The notes: generated by a model not told the origin, from the letters alone. A DNA stretch of 35,005 nucleotides from a bacterium (GCA_024226315.1 JAAELT010000230.1:1-35005), one strand, 5' to 3'. Shown: positions 1 through 7,596, numbered from the stretch's first letter. Numbers and translations are program-made.

Positions 1-105
1 CTGTCTCTGGTACGCGGCCTGGTCGAGCGCATGGGAGGCTCGGTCACCGGACACAACGGCACCGGCGGCGGCTTCGAGGTCCAGGTGTTCCTCGCCGCGG
101 CGTGA
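1..105 (+). CDS. Sensor histidine kinase, C-terminal end only
   Basis: The first 34 codons read LSLVRGLVERMGGSV, then a glycine-rich turn and a hydrophobic final strand before TGA at 103-105. This is the usual end of a GHKL ATPase domain: the G2 box, the last helix, and a GxGxxFxVxxP-like strand. The gene starts left of the window, so sensor domains and the phospho-acceptor region cannot be seen. Its stop lies a few bases from where the opposing FHA-protease gene loses its homology, so the two genes meet tail to tail or overlap. Confidence 0.75.
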   Translation: MSLVRGLVERMGGSVTGHNGTGGGFEVQVFLAAA

Positions 106-1112
106 GGAGCCGCCTCAGGGAACGGGGTAGTCCGCCACCGGTCGCCGGCGCTCATCAGCTCGCTGACGAAGGCCACGTCGGTGCGGGCCAGGAGCGCCCG
201 GATGCCCGTGGGGTAGCCCAGCACGATGACCTCGTCTCCAGGGGCCGGTGGGGTCTCCGCCAGCGTCAGGGGCCGCACCCGGCTGGTCACCTCGCCGCAC
301 CGCAGCACCGCGACGTCGGCATCGTCGCTGGCGGCGACGAGCTCCAGGTCGAACGGTTTCGGTACATCCTTGAGATAGCCGACGAAACGGTACAGGGTGG
401 GGGTCAGCCCCTGCTCGGCCATAGCCTTGGCAGCGTCGTCGAAGTCCCAGGGCATGGCGACGTGGCGGTTGGTCAAGATCAGTCCGTCGTCGGTGGCGAC
501 GAAGCCGGTGCCGGTGAACTGGCTCTCGAGCACGGGCCCTTCGCCCTCGATGGTGATCCCGGGCATGCCCGTGGGGTCGAGCACAGGGCCGCCATCCGGT
601 CCGAGCAGGAACCGCAGAGGTTTGCCGCTCTGTTGCTCCACGAAACCGTAGGAGCCCTGGAGGAAGACGATCGACTCCGCCGCCGTCGAGATCACCCGCG
701 GTGCCGCGCCGATCCGCTCCTCCAGTACGTCGAGCCGATCCAGGGTCCCCGACACCCTTGCGTCCAGCTCCGAGCGCACGGCGCCGGCTCCGATCCGCAT
801 CACGTCGCCGGCGGCCAGCACCCATTCGTCGACCGGGTCGTCGTTCACAAACACCTGCTGTCCCGGTTCGGCCCTCAGCTGGTAGGTCTGCCCCCGGCGG
901 TGCAGCGTGGCGTGATTGGACGCAACTGCCGGCTCGCGATCCGCCGGCAGATGGATCTCGTTGTCCGGGCCGGAGCCGATGCGGACGACGTCCTCGACCA
1001 GCGTCTCGGTCGTTCCCCGGCGGCTGCCGGTGAGGTGGAACAGGCCCGGAATGGGCGCGTCGACCGCGTCGTGAGACGCGGGGTCGGCGGCGGGCGACTC
1101 GGGTTCGTACAT
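1..1112 (-). pseudogene. FHA domain-trypsin-like serine protease, truncated before the catalytic serine
   Basis: Reading from ATG at 1112, the protein opens with an FHA domain, which binds phosphothreonine. It shows RIGSGPDNEIHLP and SNHATL (about residues 35-60) and a second RIGAG strand near residue 100. A trypsin-like (S1C/DegP-type) protease domain follows: GTGFVATDDGLILTNRHVA carries the catalytic His near residue 200, and DDADVAVLR the catalytic Asp near residue 248. Homology runs on through EVIVLGYPTGIRALLARTD to about position 118. The region expected to hold the GNSGGP serine motif is absent. Past that point the open frame simply runs antisense to the histidine kinase and leaves the window with an unlikely composition. 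It is therefore probably a broken gene or an inactive protease. A window-edge effect is possible only if the antisense tail is really used. Confidence 0.6.
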
Positions 1113-1157
1113 GGTGGTCTTGGAGCGTAGTCTAGCTGCTCGTCCCCACCCAGGGTA

Positions 1158-1240
1158 CGGTCGTCGAGGCGCGGCGGTTGTCGCGGCTCCTGGTGGTGGT
1201 CGAGCACTATCCGGAGCTGCGGGCGACCGAGGCGAAGAAG
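1158..1240 (+). pseudogene. lemA relic fragment
   Basis: Translation gives VVEAR, then LSRLLVVVEHYPELRATEA. The intact LemA at 3447-4037 has the same two segments (VVEAR near residue 75 and LSRLLVVVERYPELRATEA near 115-133), separated there by about 35-40 residues. In the fragment they are fused, so an internal deletion has occurred. There is no start codon, no transmembrane segment, and the match stops after TEA. This is a decayed partial duplicate with no expected function. Confidence 0.6.
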
Positions 1241-1259
1241 CGCCGGCTAGGTTACTCGA

Positions 1260-1415
1260 ATGACTGAAGATTCGAGCAGCCTGGAGCGCCAACGGGGCCG
1301 GCCGCGAACCGTTGCCGATGTTGAGAACGCGATCGGCCCTCTCGACGAGGCCGGCTGGCGGCGCCTGCGGACCGCGGTCTCGGCGGCCGAGATCTTCGCA
1401 CCTTCCTCGGCGTGA
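1260..1415 (+). pseudogene. Truncated copy of the sigma-like regulator N-terminus
   Basis: ATG at 1260 opens a 51-codon frame whose [10 protein letters not shown] and GWRRLRTA segments match residues about 16-40 of the sigma-like protein encoded at 8630-9760 almost residue for residue. After RRLRTA the similarity ends, and the frame closes ten codons later at TGA 1413-1415. No region 2 or region 4 helices remain, so this is best read as a relic of a paralogue. It could still be translated as a short protein, but nothing supports a role for one. Confidence 0.55.
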
Positions 1416-1506
1416 CAAGCGGGCCGCCGGTCAGCAGATCGATCGCCGGACGGTCGGCGGATTGCGCGCGCGGTGAACCTTGGCTCCTGTGGTAGAAAGG
1501 GAGGCG

Positions 1507-3402
1507 ATGAAGATCCCCTACGGCGTCGCCGACTTCTACCGCCTCCGTAGCCGCGATCAGGTCTACCTCGATCGCACCGACCGCTTTGCGGTGGTCGAAG
1601 ATCTGGGTGATTCTCTGCTCTTCCTGCGCCCGCGGCGCTTCGGCAAGTCGCTGTGGCTCAGCACCATGGCCTCCTACTACGACCTGCGCCTCGCTGGCGA
1701 GCACGAGCGGCTCTTCGGCGACCTGGCGATCGGCAGAACGCCGACCCCCCTGGCCCACCGCTACTTCGTGCTGCGCTGGGACTTCTCCAAGATCGATCCG
1801 GATCCGCCGCCGTGGGGCGTCAACGCGGAGGTCAGCTCGCGCCACGAGCGGATCGGCAACGAGATCCGCGGGTATCTGAACACCTCGATCGAGACCTTCC
1901 TGATCGACTATCGTGAGCACCTGCCGGAGCCGTTGAGCTCCTCCCTCTCCTCTGGGGGGTCGAAACGCCTCGGCGATGATCCCTTCCACAACTTCGAGCG
2001 GCTCCTCGCTACGATCCGCCAGACGCCCTATCGTCTCTACCTGCTGATCGACGAATACGACAACTTCGCCAACGAGGTGCTGACCGCCGACGTGGACGCC
2101 TACCACCAGTTGGTTCAGAGCGATGGCCCCTTCAAATACCTCTTCAAGTGGGTCAAAGGACTTTTGGCGGGTGCCGGGCTCGACCGACTTTTCGTCACCG
2201 GTGTTTCGCCGATCGTCATGTCCGACGTCACCAGCGGCATGAACGTCGCCGAGAACGTTTATCTCTACCCCGAGCTCAACACTCTCTGCGGCTTCACCGA
2301 CAGGGAGGTTCACGGCCTGCTCGAAAATCTTCATGCCGAGAAGGCTGATACTGCGGCGCCGGCCTGGACCGTTGGTGACTCCCATGCCATGATGCGCGAC
2401 TGGTACAACGGCTACCGCTTCGCTCTGGGCGCCGAGGAGGCCGTCTACAACCCGACCTTGGTGCTTTATTTCCTGAAGCACCTCCAGCGCACCGGAGCGT
2501 CCCCCCGCCAGATGCTCGACTCGAACCTGGCCGCCGACGAGGGCAAGCTCGATGTTCTGGCCCGGCTGGCGACCGGACACGACGTAACGGGTCAGCAAGA
2601 CGCTACATCGGCGACCCTTCGGGTCGACGGGGTGATTGACCTGATCCGCAGAGATGAGCCCCTGGAGATTCGGCAGCTCCTCGACCGCTTTACCCTCAAG
2701 GAGTTGCTCGAGGGCTCTTCTCAGGATACGAGCTTCTTTGGCTCCTACCTTTATTACTTCGGGATGCTCACCCTGAGGAAGGAGGAGACGGAGCAGCAGA
2801 CCTTGGAGCTGGTGGTGCCCAACGAGGTCATGCACGGCCTCTACGTGGAGCGTATCCGCAGAATCCTGATGCCCCTCGGAGCCTCGCGTTCCGCCGCCGA
2901 CGCCATCCTCTTCGCTTTCTTGCGCAGCGGTAATCTCGAGCCGCTACTGGATTTCATCGAAGCGACGCTGTTCCCAACCTTCTCGAACCGCGACGCCACC
3001 TGGGCCAACGAGCTGACCGTGAAGACCGTCTTTCTGACTCTGCTCTGGAACGATACGAGCTACGTCACCCACTCGGAGCCGGAGTTGGATCATCGCTACG
3101 CGGATCTGTGTTTGCTCCGGCGTCCCGATGCGCAAGCGTCGAGCCTTTGGGACTTGCTCTTCGAGTTCAAAAGGCTCTCCTTGAAGCAGCTGGGGATGAG
3201 CAGTGAAGATGTCAAGGCGGCGGCGCGGGAGTCGCTGATGGAGGTGCCCAAGGTCAAAGACGCCCTCGGCGAGGCCGAGGGGCAGATCGTGGCCTACCGG
3301 GCGGCGCTCGGGAGAAGCCGAGGAGACACGTTGAAGCTGCGCAGCTTTGCGGTGGTGGCGTTGGGCTTCGAGCGGCTTGTCGTCCGGTCGAGCCCGTCGT
3401 AG
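1507..3402 (+). CDS. AAA-ATPase-like protein with C-terminal PD-(D/E)XK nuclease domain
   Basis: This 631-residue protein has the two-domain layout of the AAA-ATPase_like/PDDEXK_9 family (formerly DUF1703). The nucleotide-binding loop is the family's unusual RPRRFGKS (about residues 42-49). The Walker B segment is LYLLIDEYDNF (about 178-188). Near the C-terminus HRYADL and LLFEFKR supply the acidic and E-x-K residues of a PD-(D/E)XK fold, followed by a QIVAYR helix. Family members are abundant and often multicopy; their biochemical role is unsettled, although a nuclease or mobile-element/defence role is often proposed. I chose ATG 1507 because AAGGGAGG lies just upstream and MKIPYGVADF is the typical family N-terminus. 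An upstream TTG at 1480 in the same frame is less likely. The gene sits between a lemA relic and the intact lemA. Confidence 0.85.
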   Translation: MKIPYGVADFYRLRSRDQVYLDRTDRFAVVEDLGDSLLFLRPRRFGKSLWLSTMASYYDLRLAGEHERLFGDLAIGRTPTPLAHRYFVLRWDFSKIDPDPPPWGVNAEVSSRHERIGNEIRGYLNTSIETFLIDYREHLPEPLSSSLSSGGSKRLGDDPFHNFERLLATIRQTPYRLYLLIDEYDNFANEVLTADVDAYHQLVQSDGPFKYLFKWVKGLLAGAGLDRLFVTGVSPIVMSDVTSGMNVAENVYLYPELNTLCGFTDREVHGLLENLHAEKADTAAPAWTVGDSHAMMRDWYNGYRFALGAEEAVYNPTLVLYFLKHLQRTGASPRQMLDSNLAADEGKLDVLARLATGHDVTGQQDATSATLRVDGVIDLIRRDEPLEIRQLLDRFTLKELLEGSSQDTSFFGSYLYYFGMLTLRKEETEQQTLELVVPNEVMHGLYVERIRRILMPLGASRSAADAILFAFLRSGNLEPLLDFIEATLFPTFSNRDATWANELTVKTVFLTLLWNDTSYVTHSEPELDHRYADLCLLRRPDAQASSLWDLLFEFKRLSLKQLGMSSEDVKAAARESLMEVPKVKDALGEAEGQIVAYRAALGRSRGDTLKLRSFAVVALGFERLVVRSSPS

Positions 3403-3446
3403 ATTGCGAGCTCGTGGCCAAAACGGGAAGAGGGAGGAGATTTGCG

Positions 3447-4037
3447 ATGAAGAAGGTGATGCTCGGATGCGGCGTCTTGGCTGTGGTCGGTGGTTTGCTG
3501 GCCGTCATGATGGGGGCCGGCATCTACAACCGCCTGGTCGGGCTCGAGGAAGGCGTCAATTCGGCCTGGGGCCAGGTCGAGAACGTCTACCAGCGGCGTG
3601 CTGACCTGATTCCGAACCTGGTCGCCACCGTGCGCGGCGCCCGGGACTTCGAGCAGGAGACGCTCGAGGCCGTGGTCGAAGCGCGGGCCAAGGTTGGGCA
3701 GGTAGGCTTCGACGGCGTGCCGTCGGCCGATCAGCTGAGCCAGTTCCAGGCGTCCCAGGACGCGCTCTCGAGCGCCCTGTCACGACTCCTGGTGGTAGTC
3801 GAGCGCTATCCGGAGCTGCGGGCGACGGAGGCCTTTCGTGACCTGCAATCGCAGCTCGAGGGCACCGAGAACCGGATCGCGGTCGAGCGCCGCCGGTTCA
3901 ACGAGGTGGCACAAAAATACAACGCCGAGCGCAAGAAGGTGCCGGCGGTGTTCGTGGCGGGCCTGATGGGGTTCGACGAGCGTCCGTACTTCGAATCGAC
4001 GCCGGGTGCCGACAGGCCTCCGGAAGTAGAGTTTTGA
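3447..4037 (+). CDS. lemA: LemA family protein
   Basis: This 196-residue protein has one N-terminal membrane segment (about residues 5-25) followed by the LemA helical core. The core shows NRLVGLEEGVNSAWGQVEN, then YQRRADLIPNLVATVRGA, LSRLLVVVERYPELRA, GTENRIAVERRRFNEVAQKYN, and the terminal FDERPYF motif. The family is membrane anchored with a long helical domain outside or facing the periplasm; its function is not settled, but it is commonly encoded with TPM-domain proteins, as here. AGGGAGGAG lies seven bases before ATG 3447, which favours this start over the upstream in-frame GTG at 3414. Its stop overlaps the TTG start of the next gene, so the two are probably translationally coupled. 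Confidence 0.92.
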   Translation: MKKVMLGCGVLAVVGGLLAVMMGAGIYNRLVGLEEGVNSAWGQVENVYQRRADLIPNLVATVRGARDFEQETLEAVVEARAKVGQVGFDGVPSADQLSQFQASQDALSSALSRLLVVVERYPELRATEAFRDLQSQLEGTENRIAVERRRFNEVAQKYNAERKKVPAVFVAGLMGFDERPYFESTPGADRPPEVEF

Positions 4038-4699
4038 AGCCGATCGGCATCCGCCGGCGTTTCGACGACGCGGAGCTGGAGAGGATCCGCCAGGCCGCCC
4101 AGCGAGCGGAGAAGCGCACTTCGGGTGAAGTCGTGGCCTATCTGGTGAGCCGGGTCGACGACTCCGACGACGCGGCTTGGAAGGGCGCCGCTCTCGGCGC
4201 GCTGGCCGCCGCCGCCGTCTTCGGCCTGGTGCACTGGCTGGGGGGTTTCTGGGGAGGTCCGGCGGTGCTGTGGCTGACGCTGCCGACCTTCTCCGGCGCC
4301 GCGGCGGGCTACCTGCTGACCGCCTGGTCACCGGCTCTCGAGAGATGGTTGATCCCAACGGCCAGCCTGGAGCGACGGGTGCGGCTGCGCGCCGAGGCGG
4401 CGTTCCTCGACGAAGAGGTCTTCCGCACCCGCGATCGCACCGGCATCCTGATCTTCATCGCCTTGTTCGAGCACCGCGCGCTGATCCTGGCCGACAGCGG
4501 TATCCACGAGAAGGTGGCGGAAGGCCAATGGCAGCGCCTGGTGGTGTCCTTGACCTCCGGCATCCGCGCGGACCGCACGGTCGAGGCTCTGGAGGAGACG
4601 ATTCTCGCGTGCGGCAGGCTGCTCGAGGAGCACGGCGTCTCCCGACGCGACGACGACCGCAACGAACTGGCTGACGAGCCGCGGCTGTCGGAGCGTTGA
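4034..4699 (+). CDS. TPM domain-containing membrane protein
   Basis: The gene starts with TTG inside the lemA stop region (four-base overlap) and encodes 221 residues. The start of a TPM domain (RRFDDAELERIRQAAQRAE, TSGEVVAYLV) is followed by two membrane helices (about residues 48-95). The rest of the domain then follows, including FRTRDRTGILIFIALFEHRALILADSGIH. This split TPM arrangement without a long glycine tail is common in the second gene of lemA operons. TPM domains are linked to envelope maintenance and, in plants, photosystem II repair. The operon position after lemA and before another TPM gene supports the call. Confidence 0.85.
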   Translation: MKPIGIRRRFDDAELERIRQAAQRAEKRTSGEVVAYLVSRVDDSDDAAWKGAALGALAAAAVFGLVHWLGGFWGGPAVLWLTLPTFSGAAAGYLLTAWSPALERWLIPTASLERRVRLRAEAAFLDEEVFRTRDRTGILIFIALFEHRALILADSGIHEKVAEGQWQRLVVSLTSGIRADRTVEALEETILACGRLLEEHGVSRRDDDRNELADEPRLSER

Positions 4700-4700
4700 C

Positions 4701-5618
4701 ATGACGCGCGGAAAACAGGGCCTGCTCTTGCTCCTCTCGGTGGTCTGGGTGGCTCAGGTCGCGCATGCGCTCGAGGTGCCTTTCCTGGCGAGCCGGGTCA
4801 ACGACCTGGCCGACCTGCTGGGCTCGAGCACCGAGAGCCAGCTCGAAGACCAGCTCGAGGCGTTGGAAGATTCGACCGGCGCCCAGGTCGCGATCCTCAC
4901 CCTCACGAGCCTCGAAGACGAGCCGGTGGAGGACTTCGCGATCCGGGTGGTGGAGGAGTGGAAGCTCGGCCGCAAAGACGTCGACGACGGCGTGCTGCTC
5001 TTGATCTCGCGCGACGATCGCAGAGTACGGATCGAGGTGGGGTATGGCCTGGAGCCCACCCTGACCGACGCCCGGAGCAAGCAGATCATCTCGAACCTCC
5101 TCGTGCCGCGTTTCCGGGAAGGCGACTTCGAGGGCGGCGTGACGGCCGCGATCGACGCCATCGACGGCACCGTCCGCGGCCAGGAAGACCAGATCCCGCC
5201 AGGCCTGGAGGACTCCTCCGGTGGCGACCTGGCCGACGCGCCGTTTTTTGAGCGGCTGATCTTCCTCGGCATCTTCGCCGCCGTCATCGGCACCTTCGCG
5301 CTGGTCTCGATCGCCACCAGCGGCTGCACGGGATGGTTCTTCTACGTCTTCTTGATGCCCTTCTTCTACACCTTTCCCTCGGCGGTGTTCGGCCCGGTGG
5401 GCGGCGCCGTCGCCCTGGGCGTCTGGGTGATCGCCTTCCCGGTCCTCCGCTACTGGATGCGCTCCACCGGCCTGGGCCAGACTGTCCGCGGGTGGGCGCC
5501 CAGGTCCTCCGGCAGCTTCGGTGGCGGCGGCTGGTCGAGCGGCGGTTTCTCGGGCGGCGGTGGTTTTTCCGGCGGCGGCGGCAGCTTCGGCGGCGGCGGC
5601 GCGTCGGGTAGCTGGTGA
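4701..5618 (+). CDS. YgcG-like TPM domain protein with glycine-rich tail
   Basis: The ATG follows the previous stop by one base. The 305-residue protein has a signal peptide (about residues 1-24, ending at AHA), a TPM domain (about 28-155) with VNDLADLLG, GAQVAILTL, DDGVLLLISRDDRRVRIEVGYGLE and LTDARSKQIIS, then one or two hydrophobic segments (about 178-245). It ends in a Gly/Ser-rich stretch of roughly 38 residues and a final Trp. This is the classic YgcG architecture, with the TPM domain exported and held at the membrane. With lemA and the split TPM gene it forms a three-gene envelope operon. I see no terminator before the convergent TPR gene 27 bases away. Confidence 0.88.
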   Translation: MTRGKQGLLLLLSVVWVAQVAHALEVPFLASRVNDLADLLGSSTESQLEDQLEALEDSTGAQVAILTLTSLEDEPVEDFAIRVVEEWKLGRKDVDDGVLLLISRDDRRVRIEVGYGLEPTLTDARSKQIISNLLVPRFREGDFEGGVTAAIDAIDGTVRGQEDQIPPGLEDSSGGDLADAPFFERLIFLGIFAAVIGTFALVSIATSGCTGWFFYVFLMPFFYTFPSAVFGPVGGAVALGVWVIAFPVLRYWMRSTGLGQTVRGWAPRSSGSFGGGGWSSGGFSGGGGFSGGGGSFGGGGASGSW

Positions 5619-5645
5619 GATGGCCGCGGCCTACTCCGAAGTGAG

Positions 5646-6722
5646 CTACTGAAGCGGCGCGTCGTGCAGTTGTCCGAGGGCGGTGCCGCAAGCCGCGGCG
5701 AGCCGCGCCAGGTGCTCGTGGTCCTCGGCTTCGATCGCCTGTGCCCACAAGCCGTAGGCGGCCACCGCCTGCGCCGAGCCGGGGAAGTCGCCGAGCAACC
5801 GGACCGCCTCGGCGGCGACGCCCCGGACCTTGTCCCACATCCCGAACCGGGCGTAGAGCGGCGCCACGTCGAGGGCGATCTCGGCGACGTAGAGCGGCAT
5901 GCCGAGCGCCGCCAGGTCGTCGCGCGCCGTGAGCAAGACCCGGAGCGCGTCGTGATACCTCCGGTCCTCCTCGAGGAAGATCGCCAGGTTCCAACGCCAC
6001 AGAGCGTCCTCCGGGGTCTTCTTGCGCCGCCCGTGAGAACCGCTCGCGGGCGTGTCGACCCAGCGCTCGCGGGACGACGGCGCCAGGCGCACCAGCCGGA
6101 TGCTGCGGGTCAGGGCGAGGCGCCGGAGATCCTTCGGGATCGGGATGCCGCGCCGGCGTGACCAGAGGAGGGCGGTCTTGACGTTGTGGGCGGCGGCGAT
6201 GGAATAGGAACCCTGGAGATCTGGCAGGGCCGGCAGCAGGACGCGCAGGCCCGGGAGGTATTCGTCGAAACGGATGTGGATCGTCGCGCGCGCCAGCTGA
6301 CAGCGGGCGGCGCCTTCCCGGTCGCCGAGCGCGACACAGAGCTTGAAGGCGCGGTCGGTCTCGTCGAGCGCCCTGTCGCGGTGGTCCTGATGGCCGAGCG
6401 CGGCAAGGTCCCTGTGGACCAGCGACAGTCGTCGCCGGGTGTCGGCCTCGTCCAGGAGCATCTGCCGGCCGGGCGCCGCCGCCGCTCCCTGCCGGCGGTA
6501 GATGGCCAGGGCGCGATCCAGGACGGCCAGGGCCCGGCGGGGGTCGCAAAGGCGAAGGGAGCAACCCATGAAGGTCACGGCGCGCGCGTGGAGCTCGGGC
6601 GGGTTGCCGAGCCGCTCGACCCGGGCGAGGCCCTCGGCGGCGTGCGCCCGCCCGGCCTCGGGGGCGCGGAACGTGAGCTCGTCCCACCTGTCCAGGAAAG
6701 CTCTGCACTCTTTCGCTGTCAT
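5646..6722 (-). CDS. TPR-repeat protein of unknown function
   Basis: The 358-residue protein is all helical with repeated TPR-like pairs such as DPRRALAVLDRALAIYRR, RALDETDRAFKLCVALGD and RYHDALRVLLTARDDLAAL. It has no signal peptide or membrane segment, so it is probably cytoplasmic. It begins at an ATG 58 bases after the end of a 19-codon peptide gene on the same strand, with no ribosome binding site of its own that I can see and a strong hairpin in between. An XRE regulator lies divergently beyond the peptide gene. TPR proteins paired with small peptides and HTH regulators recall RRNPP-type peptide sensing, but the TPR protein here lacks its own HTH, so that link is inference. Confidence 0.75.
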   Translation of the reverse strand: MTAKECRAFLDRWDELTFRAPEAGRAHAAEGLARVERLGNPPELHARAVTFMGCSLRLCDPRRALAVLDRALAIYRRQGAAAAPGRQMLLDEADTRRRLSLVHRDLAALGHQDHRDRALDETDRAFKLCVALGDREGAARCQLARATIHIRFDEYLPGLRVLLPALPDLQGSYSIAAAHNVKTALLWSRRRGIPIPKDLRRLALTRSIRLVRLAPSSRERWVDTPASGSHGRRKKTPEDALWRWNLAIFLEEDRRYHDALRVLLTARDDLAALGMPLYVAEIALDVAPLYARFGMWDKVRGVAAEAVRLLGDFPGSAQAVAAYGLWAQAIEAEDHEHLARLAAACGTALGQLHDAPLQ

Positions 6723-6742
6723 TGCGGGCCGATGGTAGCACT

Positions 6743-6773
6743 GCAGGGAGCCGGCGGCGGGCCGGCTCCCTGC
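6743..6773 (-). terminator. Perfect 13-bp hairpin between the peptide gene and the TPR gene
   Basis: GCAGGGAGCCGGC (6743-6755) and GCCGGCTCCCTGC (6761-6773) are exact inverted repeats with a five-base loop. Transcription from the peptide gene passes through it before reaching the TPR gene. No T-run follows in either direction, so it may act as an attenuator, a processing site, or an mRNA-stabilising hairpin rather than a simple terminator. Confidence 0.6.
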
Positions 6774-6780
6774 CGGCGAC

Positions 6781-6840
6781 TCAGCCGTGAGGGTCGACGA
6801 CAGGCGTCATGCCTGCCCGGACGTGGGTGTGAACCCGCAT
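6781..6840 (-). CDS. Short peptide gene, 19 residues
   Basis: ATG (6838-6840) to TGA (6781-6783) encodes MRVHTHVRAGMTPVVDPHG. The case for translation is the ribosome binding site: AAAGGAGG lies five bases before the ATG, among the best in the window. The next gene downstream on the same strand, for a TPR protein, starts 58 bases later without such a site. The N-terminal pattern of alternating basic and His/Thr/Val residues then R-A-G recalls very short peptides I have seen in other Acidobacteriota and Myxococcota genomes, but I cannot name a family. There is no signal peptide or Cys. It may be a signal, a leader peptide whose translation controls the following hairpin, or a modified-peptide precursor. 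It would be missed by standard gene finders. Confidence 0.5.
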   Translation of the reverse strand: MRVHTHVRAGMTPVVDPHG

Positions 6841-6845
6841 CAGGT

Positions 6846-6853
6846 CCTCCTTT
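6846..6853 (-). promoter_or_regulatory. Consensus ribosome binding site of the short peptide gene
   Basis: On the minus strand this reads AAAGGAGG, five bases before the ATG of the 19-codon frame. No longer frame starts at this spacing, so the site itself is the main evidence that the short frame is translated. Confidence 0.65.
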
Positions 6854-6919
6854 CGAAGTGGGTGGGTGGTGGGGCCCCGATCGCAATCGGGCGGGGGGCC
6901 GTTCGGCGGTCGAGGCTCT

Positions 6920-6943
6920 ATTGTCGGTCGGGTCACCGACAAT
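6920..6943. promoter_or_regulatory. Perfect inverted repeat, probable XRE regulator operator
   Basis: ATTGTCGGT (6920-6928) and ACCGACAAT (6935-6943) are exact inverted repeats with a six-base spacer, in the intergenic space between the minus-strand peptide/TPR genes and the plus-strand XRE gene. The size and symmetry suit a dimeric HTH repressor. A second, smaller palindrome (CCCGAT, four bases, ATCGGG; 6876-6891) lies closer to the peptide gene. Placement suggests control of both divergent units. Confidence 0.55.
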
Positions 6944-7034
6944 CTGCGCGAAAGCCTGTCGCCAGGGCGCGGACAACCGGGCGGAGGCGATCCTTTACTC
7001 TGGCGTTTCCTACTGATTCCGGGGAGCCGAAGGC

Positions 7035-7454
7035 ATGCGCCACGTCAATCGAGAATTGGACCGGATCCTGGCCCACCTGCGCGCCGTCATCAGCGGCCGC
7101 GGCTTCACGCAGATGGAGATCCAGAGTGAGCTGGGCTGGGGCCGCAGCTACATCAGCCAGCTGCTGACCAAACAGAAGTCGCTACGTTTCGACCATATCC
7201 TGTCGATCCTGAAAGTCCTCGACGTCGCGCCTGAGGACTTCTTCGGCAAGCTCTACCAGTTCGGCGATGCCAACCGTCTCGGCAACCGGGCCGGCGCCGC
7301 TGCACCGTCGCAGAGTCATGACCTGGGTTTGAACGCCGCATCGCGCCGCCTGAGGCGTCGCGTCGACGCTCTGGTGAGCCTGCTGAAGCAGAAGGGCCTG
7401 ATCGACGACGCCGGCCTCGCCCGCGCCGTCGAGAAGGCCGGGAGGCAGTCGTGA
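7035..7454 (+). CDS. XRE-family HTH transcriptional regulator
   Basis: The 139-residue protein has an N-terminal HTH_3/XRE domain (about residues 8-62) with FTQMEIQSELGWGRSYISQ as helices 2-3 and LRFDHILSILKVLDVAPEDFF as the closing helices. A C-terminal helix pair (about 98-135) follows, rich in Arg and Leu, possibly for dimerisation. It is divergent from the peptide/TPR unit with a perfect palindrome in the shared intergenic region, so autoregulation and control of that unit are likely. GGGGAGC lies about seven bases before the ATG. The downstream convergent gene is separated by a large hairpin. Confidence 0.88.
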   Translation: MRHVNRELDRILAHLRAVISGRGFTQMEIQSELGWGRSYISQLLTKQKSLRFDHILSILKVLDVAPEDFFGKLYQFGDANRLGNRAGAAAPSQSHDLGLNAASRRLRRRVDALVSLLKQKGLIDDAGLARAVEKAGRQS

Positions 7455-7542
7455 CGGCCCGCGCCGATTGCGCGAGGGGTGTTGCGGCGCTCGAGTGTGC
7501 CGGTGAGCCGCTGCGCGCAGCGTGATCAGGTTTCGGGAAGAA

Positions 7543-7579
7543 GCGCCGGCGGACCGTCGCGAGGACGGCCCGCCGGCGC
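7543..7579. terminator. Large GC hairpin between convergent genes
   Basis: GCGCCGGCGG (7543-7552) pairs exactly with CCGCCGGCGC (7570-7579), and an inner CCGTC/GACGG stem extends it. It lies between the XRE gene end (7454) and the end of the convergent gene (7597). There is no T-run, but in this GC-rich background it is the best candidate for a bidirectional terminator. Confidence 0.45.
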
Positions 7580-7596
7580 GGGTCCGAGCGTCCGGT

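Noticed and set aside
102..1130. Long plus-strand frame of 342 codons
   Set aside because: It is antisense to the FHA-protease frame, which carries recognisable motifs; the plus frame has none.
1252..2835. 527-codon minus-strand frame
   Set aside because: Antisense shadow of the AAA-ATPase gene; composition and lack of motifs fit a shadow.
5284..6741. 485-codon minus-strand frame
   Set aside because: Arg/Pro-rich shadow covering the TPR gene and the end of the TPM gene; the TPR frame is the real one.
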